NCBI GenBank assembly: GCA_002471195.1
Contig: DKPN01000002.1
Span: 34,760 to 98,759 of the forward strand
Reading direction: 5' to 3'
Length of the DNA: 64,000 nt
DNA from: Bacteroides sp. UBA7333
GTDB lineage: Bacteria; Bacteroidota; Bacteroidia; Bacteroidales; Bacteroidaceae
Shown piece by piece: positions 51,126 to 62,366 of this stretch. The number at the start of each line of letters is the position of its first letter. Position 1 is the stretch's first letter. A model generated the notes under the pieces. It was not told the DNA's origin. It saw only the letters and a program-made list of their open reading frames with translations, and did not search any database. The position numbers and the translations under genes are program-made.

Positions 51126-53957
51126 ATGGAATATAATTTCAGAGAGATTGAAAAGAAATGGCAACAACGTTGGGTTGATGACCACACTTACGAAGTGAAA
51201 GAAGATCCTTCGAAAGAGAAGTTCTATGTATTGAATATGTTTCCTTACCCATCGGGTGCAGGACTACACGTAGGACATCCTCTGGGATACATTGCATCGG
51301 ATATCTATGCACGCTATAAACGTTTGAACGGATTTAACGTACTCAACCCTATGGGATATGATGCTTACGGACTTCCAGCTGAGCAATATGCTATTCAAAC
51401 AGGTCAACATCCGGCAATTACCACTATCAATAACCTGAATCGCTATCGCGAACAATTAGATAAAATTGGCTTCTGTTTTGATTGGAGCCGCGAAATTCGT
51501 ACGTGCGATTCACAATATTATCATTGGACACAATGGGCATTCATCGAAATGTTCAACAGCTTTTATTGCAACTCGTGCGGAAAAGCAAAATCTATTAATA
51601 AACTAATAGAAGCCTTCGAAACTAAAGGAACCAAAGGCTTGGATATTGCTTGCAGCGAAGAGATGACATTCACCGCCGAAGAGTGGAAAGCCATGTCTGA
51701 AAAAGAACAACAAGAAACATTGATGAACTACCGCATAGCCTACTTGGGCAACACGATGGTAAACTGGTGTCCCGAACTGGGAACCGTGCTTGCCAATGAT
51801 GAAGTAGTAGATGGTGTTTCTGAACGTGGTGGCTATCCTGTGATTCAAAAAGTAATGCGCCAATGGTGCTTGCGTGTTTCGGCTTATGCACAACGACTAC
51901 TCGATGGTTTGGATAAGGTAGACTGGAGCGACTCTTTGAAAGAGACACAACGCAACTGGATTGGACGCAGCGAAGGTGCCGAAATGCAATTCAAAGTAAA
52001 AGATAGTGATATTGAATTTACCATCTTTACTACACGCGCCGACACCGTGTTTGGAGTAACCTTCATGGTATTGGCTCCCGAAAGCGAACTGGTAGCACAA
52101 TTGACTACCACAGAGCAAAAAGCCGAAGTAGAGGCTTACTTAGAGAGAACTAAAAAACGTACTGAACGCGAACGCATGGCCGATCGAACAGTAAGTGGTG
52201 TATTCTCGGGAAGCTATGCCATCAATCCTTTGACCCACGAGGCTATTCCTGTATGGATCAGCGATTATGTATTGGCAGGTTATGGCACAGGAGCAATTAT
52301 GGCTGTTCCGGCACACGATAGTCGCGACTATGCTTTTGCAAAACATTTTGGTTTAGAGATACGTCCTTTAATTGAAGGATGCGATGTAAGCGAAGAGAGC
52401 TTAGATGCAAAAGAGGGTATCATGATGAACTCGCCTCGCGAAGGTGCTGATCAAGGTGGTTTGGTATTGAACGGACTATCGGTGAAAGAGGCCATCGCTA
52501 AAACAAAAGAATATATTCAGAAAACAGGCTTAGGACGCGTAAAGGTTAACTTCCGTTTGCGCGATGCTATCTTCTCACGCCAACGTTATTGGGGCGAACC
52601 ATTCCCAATCTATTATAAAGATGGAATGCCTTATGCAGTAGAAGAGGCTTACTTGCCTATCGAACTTCCAGAGGTAGAGAAGTTTCTTCCTACCGAAAGC
52701 GGAGAGCCTCCTTTGGGACATGCTAAAGTATGGGCTTGGGATACAGTAAATAATAAAGTGGTTGAAAACAGTAAAATTGACCACGCTACTATCTTCCCAC
52801 TCGAACTAAATACAATGCCCGGCTTCGCAGGATCATCGGCTTACTATCTTCGCTATATGGATCCACGCGATAATAAAGCATTGGTATCGCCCGAAATCGA
52901 TCAGTATTGGCGCAATGTAGATCTCTATGTAGGGGGTACAGAACATGCAACGGGACACTTAATTTACTCTCGCTATTGGAACAAATTCCTTCACGACATC
53001 AATGTGTCTTGTGTGGAAGAGCCATTCCAAAAATTGGTGAATCAAGGTATGATTCAAGGTCGAAGCAACTTTGTATATCGTATTAAAGATAGCAATACGT
53101 TTGTTTCGCTTCACCTAAAAGACCAATACGATACAACGGCTATTCATGTAGATGTAAATATCGTATCGAACGATGTGCTTGATATTGATGCATTCAAAGC
53201 ATGGCGTCCTGAATTTGCTACGGCCGAATTTATTCTCGAAGATGGCAAATATATCTGCGGATGGGCTGTTGAGAAGATGAGTAAATCGATGTACAACGTG
53301 GTAAACCCTGATATGATTGTCGAAAAATATGGTGCCGACACATTGCGTATGTACGAAATGTTTTTAGGCCCATTGGAGCAATCGAAACCATGGGATACCA
53401 ATGGTATTGATGGTGTTCACCGTTTCTTACGTAAGTTCTGGTCGCTTTTCTACAACCGCGAAGGACAATATATTGTAGTAGACGAAGCTGCCAACAAAGA
53501 CGAATTGAAATCGCTTCATAAACTCATTAAAAAGGTTAGTGCCGATATCGAGCAATTCTCATACAACACATCAGTGAGTGCTTTCATGATTTGTGTAAAC
53601 GAACTTTTCACATTGAAATGTAGCAAAAAAGAGATTTTAGAGCCACTATTGGTTGTTTTAGCTCCTTTCGCTCCTCACATTTGCGAAGAGTTATGGCATA
53701 CTTTAGGACATGAAGCTACTATATGCGATGCTGTGTGGCCCGAATACAACGAAGAACATTTAAAAGAGAGTGCCATTAACTATACCATTTCTTTCAATGG
53801 CAAAGCTCGTTTTACAATGGAATTTCCTGTTGAAACGGCCAACGATGTAATAGAGGCAACTGTGTTGGCCGATGAACGTGCACAAAAATGGATCGAAGGT
53901 AAAACACCTAAAAAGGTGATTATTGTACCAAAGAAAATCGTTAATATTGTTCTTTAA
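51126..53957 (+). CDS. leuS: Leucine-tRNA ligase
   Basis: A 943-residue class I synthetase. The HIGH-type motif is [16 protein letters not shown] (about 39-54), the CP1 editing domain includes [16 protein letters not shown] and the T-rich/[19 protein letters not shown] region, and KMSKS is present ([15 protein letters not shown], about 717-731). A long insert with a Cys-x-x-Cys pair (YCNSCGK) after the first motif is usual for Bacteroidota. It charges tRNA-Leu and edits misactivated norvaline or isoleucine. YitT gene follows after 20 bp. Confidence 0.97.
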   Translation: MEYNFREIEKKWQQRWVDDHTYEVKEDPSKEKFYVLNMFPYPSGAGLHVGHPLGYIASDIYARYKRLNGFNVLNPMGYDAYGLPAEQYAIQTGQHPAITTINNLNRYREQLDKIGFCFDWSREIRTCDSQYYHWTQWAFIEMFNSFYCNSCGKAKSINKLIEAFETKGTKGLDIACSEEMTFTAEEWKAMSEKEQQETLMNYRIAYLGNTMVNWCPELGTVLANDEVVDGVSERGGYPVIQKVMRQWCLRVSAYAQRLLDGLDKVDWSDSLKETQRNWIGRSEGAEMQFKVKDSDIEFTIFTTRADTVFGVTFMVLAPESELVAQLTTTEQKAEVEAYLERTKKRTERERMADRTVSGVFSGSYAINPLTHEAIPVWISDYVLAGYGTGAIMAVPAHDSRDYAFAKHFGLEIRPLIEGCDVSEESLDAKEGIMMNSPREGADQGGLVLNGLSVKEAIAKTKEYIQKTGLGRVKVNFRLRDAIFSRQRYWGEPFPIYYKDGMPYAVEEAYLPIELPEVEKFLPTESGEPPLGHAKVWAWDTVNNKVVENSKIDHATIFPLELNTMPGFAGSSAYYLRYMDPRDNKALVSPEIDQYWRNVDLYVGGTEHATGHLIYSRYWNKFLHDINVSCVEEPFQKLVNQGMIQGRSNFVYRIKDSNTFVSLHLKDQYDTTAIHVDVNIVSNDVLDIDAFKAWRPEFATAEFILEDGKYICGWAVEKMSKSMYNVVNPDMIVEKYGADTLRMYEMFLGPLEQSKPWDTNGIDGVHRFLRKFWSLFYNREGQYIVVDEAANKDELKSLHKLIKKVSADIEQFSYNTSVSAFMICVNELFTLKCSKKEILEPLLVVLAPFAPHICEELWHTLGHEATICDAVWPEYNEEHLKESAINYTISFNGKARFTMEFPVETANDVIEATVLADERAQKWIEGKTPKKVIIVPKKIVNIVL

Positions 53958-53977
53958 TTAGCAATAACATACACAAC

Positions 53978-54874
53978 ATGTACAAACCAACAAAAGTAGA
54001 ACTGATGAGAGAAGGCAGAGACTATCTTTTCATCACAATTGGTCTTTTTATTTATTGCATGGGATGGGCAGCTTTTCTTATCCCATACGAAATCACAACA
54101 GGAGGTACTACCGGTATTAGTGCTATTATTTACTACTCTACCGGATTTCCTGTGCAATGGTCGTATTTTATCATCAATATATTCTTGATGGCTTTTGCAA
54201 TCAAAATACTTGGACCACGCTTTAGTATTAAAACTGGTTTTGCCATTTTTATGCTTACCTTCTTATTATGGTTTTTGCAAAAGGTAGTCAATGGTGCCGA
54301 TGGAGTACCACCATTGGTATTGGGCGAGAATCAAGATTTTATGGCGTGCCTTATAGGTGCTGCCATGTGTGGTGTTGGCTTGGGTGTAGTATTCAATAGC
54401 AATGGAAGTACAGGAGGTACCGATATCATCGCTGCTATTGTAAACAAATACAAAGACGTTACGCTGGGACGCATGATTATGATATGCGATGTGGTGATTA
54501 TCACCTCGTGTTATTTTATATTTCAAGATTGGCGCAGAGTAATCTTTGGTTTTGTAACGCTCTTTATTATTGGCTTTGTGCTCGATTATATCGTTATGAG
54601 CGCACGTCGTTCGGTTCAGTTTTTAATATTCTCGAAAGAATATGATAAAATAGCCGACCGCATCACTAAAGAAACGCATCGAGGTGTAACCGTACTCGAC
54701 GGTACGGGATGGTATAGCAAAAAAGATGTTCAAGTATTGGTGGTAATGGCATCAAAAAACCAATCAGTCGAAATCTTTCGATTGATTAAAGACATCGACC
54801 CCAATGCTTTTGTTTCGCAAAGTTTTGTAATCGGCGTATATGGCGAAGGCTTCGATAGAATCAAAGTAAAATAA
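53978..54874 (+). CDS. YitT family membrane protein
   Basis: A 298-residue protein: about six membrane spans (DUF161 repeats; IPYEITTGGTTGISAIIYY and GNSNGSTGGTDIIAA-like region) and a C-terminal soluble DUF2179 domain (about 210-298; SVQFLIFSKEYDKIADRI). Function unknown in most bacteria. Probably co-transcribed with leuS; terminator follows 20 bp after its stop. Confidence 0.88.
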   Translation: MYKPTKVELMREGRDYLFITIGLFIYCMGWAAFLIPYEITTGGTTGISAIIYYSTGFPVQWSYFIINIFLMAFAIKILGPRFSIKTGFAIFMLTFLLWFLQKVVNGADGVPPLVLGENQDFMACLIGAAMCGVGLGVVFNSNGSTGGTDIIAAIVNKYKDVTLGRMIMICDVVIITSCYFIFQDWRRVIFGFVTLFIIGFVLDYIVMSARRSVQFLIFSKEYDKIADRITKETHRGVTVLDGTGWYSKKDVQVLVVMASKNQSVEIFRLIKDIDPNAFVSQSFVIGVYGEGFDRIKVK

Positions 54875-55372
54875 TAGTATCCTTCAATATTTTTAAAAAA
54901 CCTCCATAGCCAAATTGTTATGGGGGTTTTTTATGCTTCTATCATTTGCATCGATAGAGTAGAATATAAAGATTTATCGAACAGCATAAACATATAATAA
55001 ATTTACTATCATTTTTTATCTTTTGAGGTTATATGAGAGAACTGCATACATGGTATAAAAGTTGCGCGTTATTCTTTGAAAACCGGATGAATAATCTTTG
55101 AAAATTAATGATGCCGGAATAAATGCATATTTAAATATATCATAAAAGAAAAGGTGTATTTATACCCTATTATACTTTGCCGTTTGGCTCATAAAAACAA
55201 GATAAATAACAGATAATTTAGCTTTAACAACTAAAAAGATTAATATTATATAGAAATTAATTATCTTAGCACTGTTAAGTTTATTTTATATACCTGCACC
55301 ATTTTACGTTGCAGCCATTTTATTATCCGAACAACCTATAATACAATCCTTTATTAAGTAAAATCTTCTAAT
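54875..55372. other. 498-bp gap between yitT and the di-heme/FGE-like gene
   Basis: It begins with a terminator (54895-54932). The rest is AT-rich. TATACTTTG near 55170 is close to a -7 box but has one base too many in the spacer. Nothing else that I can support. Confidence 0.4.
54895..54932 (+). terminator. Rho-independent terminator of leuS-yitT
   Basis: Arms AAAAAACCTCCATA and TATGGGGGTTTTTT (one G-U pair), 10-nt loop, T-run at the end. Confidence 0.88.
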
Positions 55373-58300
55373 ATGAGACTGAGAAACCTGATTTATCTAT
55401 TTATTTTATCATCTTTCTTTTCGCTTGGACATTCTCTCTTTGCACAATCGAAACAACGTATCGACCTTCTTGAACGCCTAAAATGGATTAACATTGAGGC
55501 ACTAGAATTAGCCATTAACGACTTGCAAAACGAAAAGGGATTTGATGTTGCTAAAGCAAAACAGAACCTTGATTATATCAAGAAAAACTATGCTTCAGTA
55601 TGCCAAAACATTAATGGTGCTGATAGTATAAACGCACTTAAAGAGGCACAAATACTCTTAAACAAACAACGCGAAATTGTCATGTCAAATCCGTTGTTAG
55701 ACTTTGACAAAATCATTACAACACGCTTTACACTGAACAATAGAGCTCGATTTGCTACAACCAACGAAATGTGTATGCCATCGGCCAACTATATGGGCCT
55801 GATTGAAGTTCCGGCTTCTGGATACAATGCGGAGATTTGCGAATTTACATCATTAAAAGATGAACAACCAACTCGCAAAACAGTATTCAAACCACAAAGC
55901 GGTGAAGGTATTGCCGATTTGCATATGCATTGGAACGGTGATAAAATGATGTTTGCCATGTCTAAACCGGTAGTAATTGATGCATTCTATAACCAATCTT
56001 ATCCTCATTGGCATATTTTTGAAATTGGTACAGACGGACAAAACCTAACTCATGTATCCCAAGTTCCCGAACCTGATTTAGAGTTTGCCGATCCTTGTTA
56101 TCTGCCTGATGGACGTGTTTTGTTTACAACAAATATCGGTTATAATGGTATTCCTTGCGAACATGGCGAACGTATCATCATGAATCTGGCTATTTATGAC
56201 CCAAAAGATAAATCGATGCGCAAAATTGCATTCGATCAAGATTGTAACTGGTCGCCTACGGTTATGGAAAATGGTAGAATAATGTATACACGCTATGAGT
56301 ATACTGATTTAACCCACTATTTTACACGTATTGTAATGCACTCTAACCCCGACGGAACCGAATGTAAAGCTCTTTATGGCAGCAATTCGTACTGGCCTAC
56401 GAGTGTATACGACATGCAACAACTTCCTAAAACGAATAATAAATTTATAGGTATTGTATCGGGACATCATGGTACACCAAGATCGGGTAAACTGATTGTT
56501 TTCGATCCAAGTGTAAGCCGCACTGAAGCCGAAGGTGTTGTACAAGAGATTCCTTTCAAGGATCGCAAAGTAGAACCTATCATCCGCGATCGATTGGTAG
56601 ATGGAATCTATCCACAATTCTCACGTCCATTCCCAATCAACGATAAATATTTCTTGGTTACAGCTAAACCGCATAAAGATGCATTGTGGGGTATCTATCT
56701 GGTAGACGTTTTCGACAATATGGTTCTTATTGCCGAAAGTGAAGGTGATGGTTATTTAACACCTATTCCGGTTAAAAAGCGTCCTATTCCTCCGGTAATT
56801 CCCGATCGCATTGTTGAGGGAGATAAAGAAGCAACAGTATTTATACAAGACTTATATACGGGTGAAGGGCTTCATGGAGTACCTATGAATACCGTAAAAA
56901 AACTAAGGGTATTCGCCTATGAATATGCTTATATGAAGTCGCCATCCGATTTTGATGCTTTGGGTGTACAGTCGGGTTGGGACTTAAAACGTGAGCTAGG
57001 TACAGTCGATGTAGAATCGGATGGTTCGGCAATCTTCAAAATTCCAGCAAATACTCCTGTTTCACTACAACCATTGGATGAAAACGGTAATGCGATTCAA
57101 TGGATGAGAAGTTGGTTTACTGCAATGCCCGGCGAAGTAGTGTCGTGTATTGGTTGCCACGAAAATCAAAATATGGTGCCAATGCCTAAAAGAGTGATTG
57201 CATCGAACAAAAAGCCGGCTCAGCTTCAAGTTCCTGAAGGTGGTGTTCGTCCTTTTTCATATGAGCTAGAGGTTCAACCGATTCTAGATCGCAACTGTGT
57301 GAGCTGCCATAACGGAACAAACGAATTGGCCGATCTAAGTGGTAAAACAAAAACAGAATATGTACGTTGGGCTATTTATACCACTCACCGCCATATGAAA
57401 GACAGCTACTTTGTTCTTCATCCATTGGTATATCGACAAGGCCCTGAAGCTGAGATTAAGGTATTGAACCCTTACGAGTATCATGCTTCCAACAGTGAAT
57501 TAATTCAAATGATTGACAAGGGGCATCATGGTGTTAAATTGAGCGATAAAGACTACAACACACTTTGTAAATGGATCGACTTCAATGCACCCTACTTTGG
57601 TGATTTCGAAATTGCAGGACGCTACAAAGGAACATTCGAACAATATCCTCGTCGCCAACAATTAATGCAAAAGTATGCTAACGTATCGACCGACTGGAAA
57701 AGAGAATTGAGAGATTATGCCAAATATTTGAAAAACGAAGAAGAGACTAAACCTGCTAAAATGGCTACAGCATCGAATACCAAATCGGCCAAAAATAGCA
57801 AAAAGCAGAAGATTAGTATGCCTAAATGGGGTTTTGATGAGAAGACTGCTAAAAATATGCAATTGGCTTCGAATAGCAGTATCTTAAAAAACATTGAAAT
57901 AGCACCGGGTATCAACATGGAGTTTACTTGGATTCCCGAAGGTCAATATATGATGGGCGAAGACAAAGGAGGCAAGCATGCCGTAAACCATAAAGATGTA
58001 ACCATCGACAAAGGTTTCTGGATGGGTACTATTGAGGTTTCTAATACTCAGTTTAATGCCGTTTTCCCAGAACACGACTCACGTTTTATCGGCCAGCAAT
58101 GGAAAGACCACACAACACCCGGTTATCCAGCTAATGAACCAGAGCAATCGGCTATTCGTATGACGTGGGATAAGGCGATGGAGTATTGTAAAATACTTAG
58201 CCAAAAGACAGGTTTAAACATAACACTTCCTACCGAGGAACAATGGGAGTGGGCTTGTCGTGCAGGTAGCAACAATGATATGTGGTATGGCGATCGTACT

Positions 58301-58732
58301 GTCGATTATTCAGCATATGAAAACTTAGCCGACTTTACCATTAGGGATTTAGCTGTTTATGGTCTTGAGCCTACTGTACCGATGCCATACAACTTCTTCT
58401 GTAGAGAGTTTTGGGATTATTTGCCACGCGATAAATTTGCTGACGACAAAAGTTTGATTAGCACGAAAGGTGGTCAATATAAAGCCAATCCATGGGGATT
58501 GTATGACATGCAAGGCAATGTAGCAGAGTGGACACGCAGTGATGCCAAAGGAAATGAAAGATTTGCCGGCAATAAAGTTGTTTGCGGCGGATCTTGGAGA
58601 GATCGTGCCGAAAAGGCAACTGCTTCAACACGTAGATTCTTTAAACCATGGCAATCTCCCTTTAATGTAGGTTTTAGAGTTATCATTGAAGGCGATGAAG
58701 CCCCACAATACACCATGCAGCTGGAACAGTAA
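55373..58732 (+). CDS. Large secreted protein: HzsA-like region with two c-type heme motifs fused to FGE-like domain
   Basis: An 1119-residue protein with signal peptide ending LFAQ (about 25). A helical start (30-100) leads to a beta-propeller-like part (about 130-560: DLHMHWNGDKMMFAMSKP, PCYLPDGRVLFTT), as in proteins annotated HzsA-related. Two heme-c attachment motifs follow: CIGCH (592-596) and CVSCH (642-646). After a Lys-rich linker (about 795-825) comes a formylglycine-generating-enzyme-like domain (about 842-1119: MEFTWIPEGQYMMGEDKGG, LPTEEQWEWACRAG, GGSWRDR, FNVGFRVI). The Cys of true FGE enzymes is absent (TASTRRFF), so it is not a sulfatase activator. Role unknown; periplasmic or surface electron transfer or carbohydrate/protein binding are possibilities. 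Confidence 0.85.
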   Translation: MRLRNLIYLFILSSFFSLGHSLFAQSKQRIDLLERLKWINIEALELAINDLQNEKGFDVAKAKQNLDYIKKNYASVCQNINGADSINALKEAQILLNKQREIVMSNPLLDFDKIITTRFTLNNRARFATTNEMCMPSANYMGLIEVPASGYNAEICEFTSLKDEQPTRKTVFKPQSGEGIADLHMHWNGDKMMFAMSKPVVIDAFYNQSYPHWHIFEIGTDGQNLTHVSQVPEPDLEFADPCYLPDGRVLFTTNIGYNGIPCEHGERIIMNLAIYDPKDKSMRKIAFDQDCNWSPTVMENGRIMYTRYEYTDLTHYFTRIVMHSNPDGTECKALYGSNSYWPTSVYDMQQLPKTNNKFIGIVSGHHGTPRSGKLIVFDPSVSRTEAEGVVQEIPFKDRKVEPIIRDRLVDGIYPQFSRPFPINDKYFLVTAKPHKDALWGIYLVDVFDNMVLIAESEGDGYLTPIPVKKRPIPPVIPDRIVEGDKEATVFIQDLYTGEGLHGVPMNTVKKLRVFAYEYAYMKSPSDFDALGVQSGWDLKRELGTVDVESDGSAIFKIPANTPVSLQPLDENGNAIQWMRSWFTAMPGEVVSCIGCHENQNMVPMPKRVIASNKKPAQLQVPEGGVRPFSYELEVQPILDRNCVSCHNGTNELADLSGKTKTEYVRWAIYTTHRHMKDSYFVLHPLVYRQGPEAEIKVLNPYEYHASNSELIQMIDKGHHGVKLSDKDYNTLCKWIDFNAPYFGDFEIAGRYKGTFEQYPRRQQLMQKYANVSTDWKRELRDYAKYLKNEEETKPAKMATASNTKSAKNSKKQKISMPKWGFDEKTAKNMQLASNSSILKNIEIAPGINMEFTWIPEGQYMMGEDKGGKHAVNHKDVTIDKGFWMGTIEVSNTQFNAVFPEHDSRFIGQQWKDHTTPGYPANEPEQSAIRMTWDKAMEYCKILSQKTGLNITLPTEEQWEWACRAGSNNDMWYGDRTVDYSAYENLADFTIRDLAVYGLEPTVPMPYNFFCREFWDYLPRDKFADDKSLISTKGGQYKANPWGLYDMQGNVAEWTRSDAKGNERFAGNKVVCGGSWRDRAEKATASTRRFFKPWQSPFNVGFRVIIEGDEAPQYTMQLEQ

Positions 58733-58775
58733 GAAGAGAAGCTACGCGCTAAACCTTTTTTAGATACAAGACATT

Positions 58776-58811
58776 AGAGTTGGATTCTCATGGTAGAATT
58801 CAACTCTTTTT
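58776..58811 (+). terminator. Rho-independent terminator of the di-heme/FGE-like gene
   Basis: Arms AGAGTTGGATTCT and AGAATTCAACTCT (one G-U pair), loop CATGGT, followed by T-rich tail. Confidence 0.85.
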
Positions 58812-58914
58812 CTTTTGCCCAGGTTGATGAATAATAATATTGCTATTCAACAATATCGATCCATTAATCGTTTGTATTAATATAGATTCTATTCAACCTC
58901 AAATAAAATAAATT

Positions 58915-59568
58915 ATGAAAAAGCTATTGTTTCTTTTCATCTTTTTACCGATTTACGCACATGCTCAATGGAATGTGGGTGTTGAAGCAGGTGCCACCTT
59001 CAACTATTTACAATCGAACTTCGATACCAGCAACAGTGCTCAAGTGGGTGCAAAAGCAGGTGCATGGGTATCATACACTACCGATTACTACCTCTATCTT
59101 GAAACCGGATTATCGTATTTAGGAAATGTGGGAGGCAAGGTATATGAGTTTGATATACGCCACGTTGCACTCAACACGATTAAAACCAAAATGCAACAAT
59201 TACGTCTGCCCATCAGTATGGGGTATGTGATAAATATCACCGACAATTGGGCTTTTGTGCCTCGTATCGGTGGATGGATGGGTGTAGGTGTAGGCGGCCG
59301 AAGCCATATTGAAGCCAAAGATGAAAGAGGCAATACAATCGTGAAAAGCATTTCGGCTTTCGACAGTTATGAATATACTTTCGATAAAAGAGATTATCAG
59401 CTCAACGGTTTTCGTCGTTTCGATGCAGGGGTAAGCATCGGCATCGATTTTAGATATACTCAATTTATAGTAAGAGCCAAGTGCGACTTAGGTTTATGCA
59501 ACCTCAATACATCACTTGGCAATCCTCAAAGCCGTTGCTACTCAGTTAGCTTAGGCTATACGTTTTAA
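58915..59568 (+). CDS. Outer-membrane beta-barrel protein (PorT-like family)
   Basis: The protein has 217 residues, a signal peptide ending AHAQ (about 18) and eight or so amphipathic strands: WNVGVEAGATFNYLQS at the start, YLYLETGLSYLGNVGG, and an aromatic C-terminus (VSLGYTF) recognised by the BAM machinery. It belongs to the porin-like OMP_b-brl_2 type. No specific role. Its stop overlaps the convergent BI-1 gene by 4 bp. Confidence 0.82.
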   Translation: MKKLLFLFIFLPIYAHAQWNVGVEAGATFNYLQSNFDTSNSAQVGAKAGAWVSYTTDYYLYLETGLSYLGNVGGKVYEFDIRHVALNTIKTKMQQLRLPISMGYVINITDNWAFVPRIGGWMGVGVGGRSHIEAKDERGNTIVKSISAFDSYEYTFDKRDYQLNGFRRFDAGVSIGIDFRYTQFIVRAKCDLGLCNLNTSLGNPQSRCYSVSLGYTF

Positions 59569-60263
59569 TTTCTGCGTCCACCGCCAAAGATCGATAATAC
59601 GAAAAGAAAGATATTTAAGAAATCAAGATAGAGCGATAGTGCCCCTATCAAAGCAATCTTTTGATTGGTTTCGTTATTTTCTTGCCCGATAAGCATCTTC
59701 AACTTTTGTGTATCGTAAGCTGCCAGACCCACAAAAACGATGACTCCAATGTAAGATATAATCCAATATAGGGTTTGGCTATGAAAGAAGAAATTGGCTA
59801 TCGATGCGATGATAATACCAAATATGGCCATGATAAAGAGATTTCCCCACGAAGATAAATCTTTCTTTGTGAAATAGCCAAAGATACTCATGGCCAAAAA
59901 CATGCCGGCGGTAATAAAGAAACAGATAGCAATCGTACCGGTAGAGAATAGCAGAAATATATAAGAAAAGGTAAATCCACACAGCACCGAGTATAAAATA
60001 AACACAATGGAGGCGGTTTGCAGTGTCATTTGCATAATGCGTGCCGAAAGATACCACACCACACCAAATTGAAAAATCAATAATACCCAAATACCCCAGT
60101 TAGAACCGGTTATAAAACTCATAATAGCTTGATTGCCCGAAACTACATAGGCTGTTAAGCCCGATAATGCCAAGGCAATACTCATCCAAAAATAGACTTT
60201 CCGGAACAATAACATTTGAGTGGAACTCGCTTTTTCGACTGAATCGTACATCATTATATTCAA
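59565..60263 (-). CDS. Bax inhibitor-1/YccA family membrane protein
   Basis: A 232-residue protein with seven membrane helices. BI-1 features: FRKVYFWMSIALALSGLTAY near the N-terminus, GVIVFVGLAAYDTQKLKML (Asp in the last loops, pH/Ca sensing in the family) and LYLDFLNIFLFVLSIFGGG at the end. In E. coli YccA is an FtsH modulator. ATGs three and four codons inward are alternative starts. Convergent 4-bp overlap with the barrel gene. Confidence 0.9.
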   Translation of the reverse strand: MNIMMYDSVEKASSTQMLLFRKVYFWMSIALALSGLTAYVVSGNQAIMSFITGSNWGIWVLLIFQFGVVWYLSARIMQMTLQTASIVFILYSVLCGFTFSYIFLLFSTGTIAICFFITAGMFLAMSIFGYFTKKDLSSWGNLFIMAIFGIIIASIANFFFHSQTLYWIISYIGVIVFVGLAAYDTQKLKMLIGQENNETNQKIALIGALSLYLDFLNIFLFVLSIFGGGRRN

Positions 60264-60379
60264 TTTAATAGTTTATAAGTGCTAACTACAGCTTTTACAA
60301 TTTGTAAAAACCATTATATTATTAACATTACTGAATAACGATTGTTCAAGAACGATTACGAGCCTTTTAACAAAAATAG

Positions 60380-60424
60380 CAATGCCGCAAAGACGATGAT
60401 TATCCATCTATCTTTGCGGCATTG
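60380..60424 (-). terminator. Terminator of the SulP gene
   Basis: Perfect 14-bp arms CAATGCCGCAAAGA (60380-60393) and TCTTTGCGGCATTG (60411-60424); on - the stem is followed by CTATTTTTG. Confidence 0.85.
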
Positions 60425-60458
60425 ATTGTATTAAAACCTATGGGTAGGGTTGCCTTTG

Positions 60459-62153
60459 TTAGTTAGAAGCAGATGCACTGATCAGTTGTTTTGCCCTTTC
60501 GATAGCTACATTAATGTTAGGGCAGATATTTTCTTCACCCAACAGTTCGTAGAACCCTGAATCTTCCAATGTTTTGTGAACTTGCGTGTTGACACCCGAA
60601 AGAATAATAGTAATCTTCTCTTTCTGCGACATACGACAAAGATTGGTGAGATTATTAATACCTGTAGAATCGATAAATGGAACTTTACGCATTCGGATAA
60701 TACGAACTTCAGGACGATCGCCCAATTGAGACATCGTTTCTTCAAACTGATTGGCAATACCAAAGAAATAAGGGCCATTAATTTCGTACACTTCTACCCC
60801 TTTAGGAATCACGATATTGTCTTCATGCATGTCAATATCCAATTCGTCATTCGGGTTTATTTCGTCGGTAATAACCGATATTTTAGTCGTCTCCATCACA
60901 CGTTTGATAAACAAAACGCAGGCAATCAGTAAGCCTATTTCGATAGCAATGGTCAAGTCGAAGATGATCGTCAAAAAGAAGGTGATCAGCAAAACACTAA
61001 TATCCGATTTAGGACTTTTCATCAATGCCTTAAAGGTGCGCCATCCACTCATATTGTACGATACTACTACCAAAACACCTGCCAAACATCCCATCGGAAT
61101 ATATTGTGCCAAAGGCATTAAAAACAATAATATCAATAATAGAACCACGGCGTGTATGATACCTGCTATCGGAGTTTTACCACCATTGTTGATATTGGTC
61201 ATGGTACGTGCAATAGCACCTGTTGCCGGAATACCTCCAAAAAGAGGAGTTACCAAATTGGCCAAACCCTGAGCTACTAACTCCGTATTCGAGTTATGGC
61301 GATCGCCTATTACACCATCGGCCACAGCAGCCGACAATAACGATTCGATAGCACCCAGCAATGCAATGGTCAATGCCACCGGAAGAAGATTTTGAATAGC
61401 TTCCCAATTAATCACCGGTAGTGCAGCATCGGGCAGTTGCGATTGAATAGTAAAACGGTCGCCAATGGTGTCGATACAATCAATACTGGCATAAGTTTTC
61501 ATCAGATACACCGCCAGTGTTACTACAATAATGGCAACCAGCGAACCGGGAACTTTTTTCGAAAAGCGTGGCATCACCGCAATAATCACTACACTTACAA
61601 TGCTTACCAGTGTATTCCACCAGTTGATGGTACCGAAGTGCTCAAAATACATGGCCCACTTGCCGATGAAATCGCCCGGTAGTTTCGCATCACCAAAGGT
61701 TAAACCAAACACATCGGCTATTTGAGTGGTAAAAATAGTAACGGCAATACCGCTGGTGAATCCCACAATAATAGGATACGGAATAAATTTAATAACGGCA
61801 CCCAGCTTAAATACTCCCATTAAAATGAGCATTACACCGGCCATGAGTGTAGCAATAATAAGACCTGTTTCGCCATATTCTTGAATAACTCCGTACACGA
61901 TAATAATGAATGCCCCGGTAGGGCCGCCAATCTGTACTTTGCTACCACCAAAACACGAAATAATAAAACCTGCAATAATAGCCGTTATAATACCTTTCTC
62001 GGGCGATACGCCCGAAGCAATACCAAAAGCTATAGCTAGCGGAAGAGCTACGATACCAACAATGATACCGGCCATGAGGTCGGACATAAACGTAGCTTTA
62101 GAGTAGTTTTTTAAACAAGAAACCAACTTGGGTTGTAAATCGAATGCTTTCAT
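60459..62153 (-). CDS. SulP-family inorganic anion transporter with STAS domain
   Basis: A 564-residue protein. The transport domain (about 1-420) has the SulP signature VGIVALPLAIAFGIASGVSPEKG and helices; the C-terminal STAS domain (about 440-555) has VYEINGPYFFGIANQFEET and IRMRKVPFIDSTGINNL, the Ser-Thr phospho-site region. Substrates in the family are sulfate, bicarbonate or other anions; this one cannot be told. A -7 box TAATTTTG on - at 62198-62191 lies 38 bp upstream with TTG 17 bp further. Confidence 0.93.
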   Translation of the reverse strand: MKAFDLQPKLVSCLKNYSKATFMSDLMAGIIVGIVALPLAIAFGIASGVSPEKGIITAIIAGFIISCFGGSKVQIGGPTGAFIIIVYGVIQEYGETGLIIATLMAGVMLILMGVFKLGAVIKFIPYPIIVGFTSGIAVTIFTTQIADVFGLTFGDAKLPGDFIGKWAMYFEHFGTINWWNTLVSIVSVVIIAVMPRFSKKVPGSLVAIIVVTLAVYLMKTYASIDCIDTIGDRFTIQSQLPDAALPVINWEAIQNLLPVALTIALLGAIESLLSAAVADGVIGDRHNSNTELVAQGLANLVTPLFGGIPATGAIARTMTNINNGGKTPIAGIIHAVVLLLILLFLMPLAQYIPMGCLAGVLVVVSYNMSGWRTFKALMKSPKSDISVLLITFFLTIIFDLTIAIEIGLLIACVLFIKRVMETTKISVITDEINPNDELDIDMHEDNIVIPKGVEVYEINGPYFFGIANQFEETMSQLGDRPEVRIIRMRKVPFIDSTGINNLTNLCRMSQKEKITIILSGVNTQVHKTLEDSGFYELLGEENICPNINVAIERAKQLISASASN

Positions 62154-62190
62154 ATGAGTATGTGTTATATCCTGCTTACGAATGAGACTG

Positions 62191-62198
62191 CAAAATTA
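62191..62198 (-). promoter_or_regulatory. -7 box of the SulP gene
   Basis: TAATTTTG on the - strand, with TTG 17 nt further upstream (two short of the usual spacing). Confidence 0.45.
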
Positions 62199-62366
62199 TA
62201 TATTAATATGTTATACAACACGTTTATATAGATTTAATTTTAAGATTTGTATCTTACCGAAGATTCGACTGTCGAAATAGAAAATATTAAAACGGATACA
62301 ACTAAATCGGAGTAATAACTGTTATTATTAATAAGAGCTAATTCAAATATTTAAATTCTTAATATT

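Noticed and set aside
55373..58732. Genuine hydrazine synthase subunit or anammox function
   Set aside because: Only a distant HzsA-like region is present, fused to an FGE-like domain, in an organism with no sign of the pathway.
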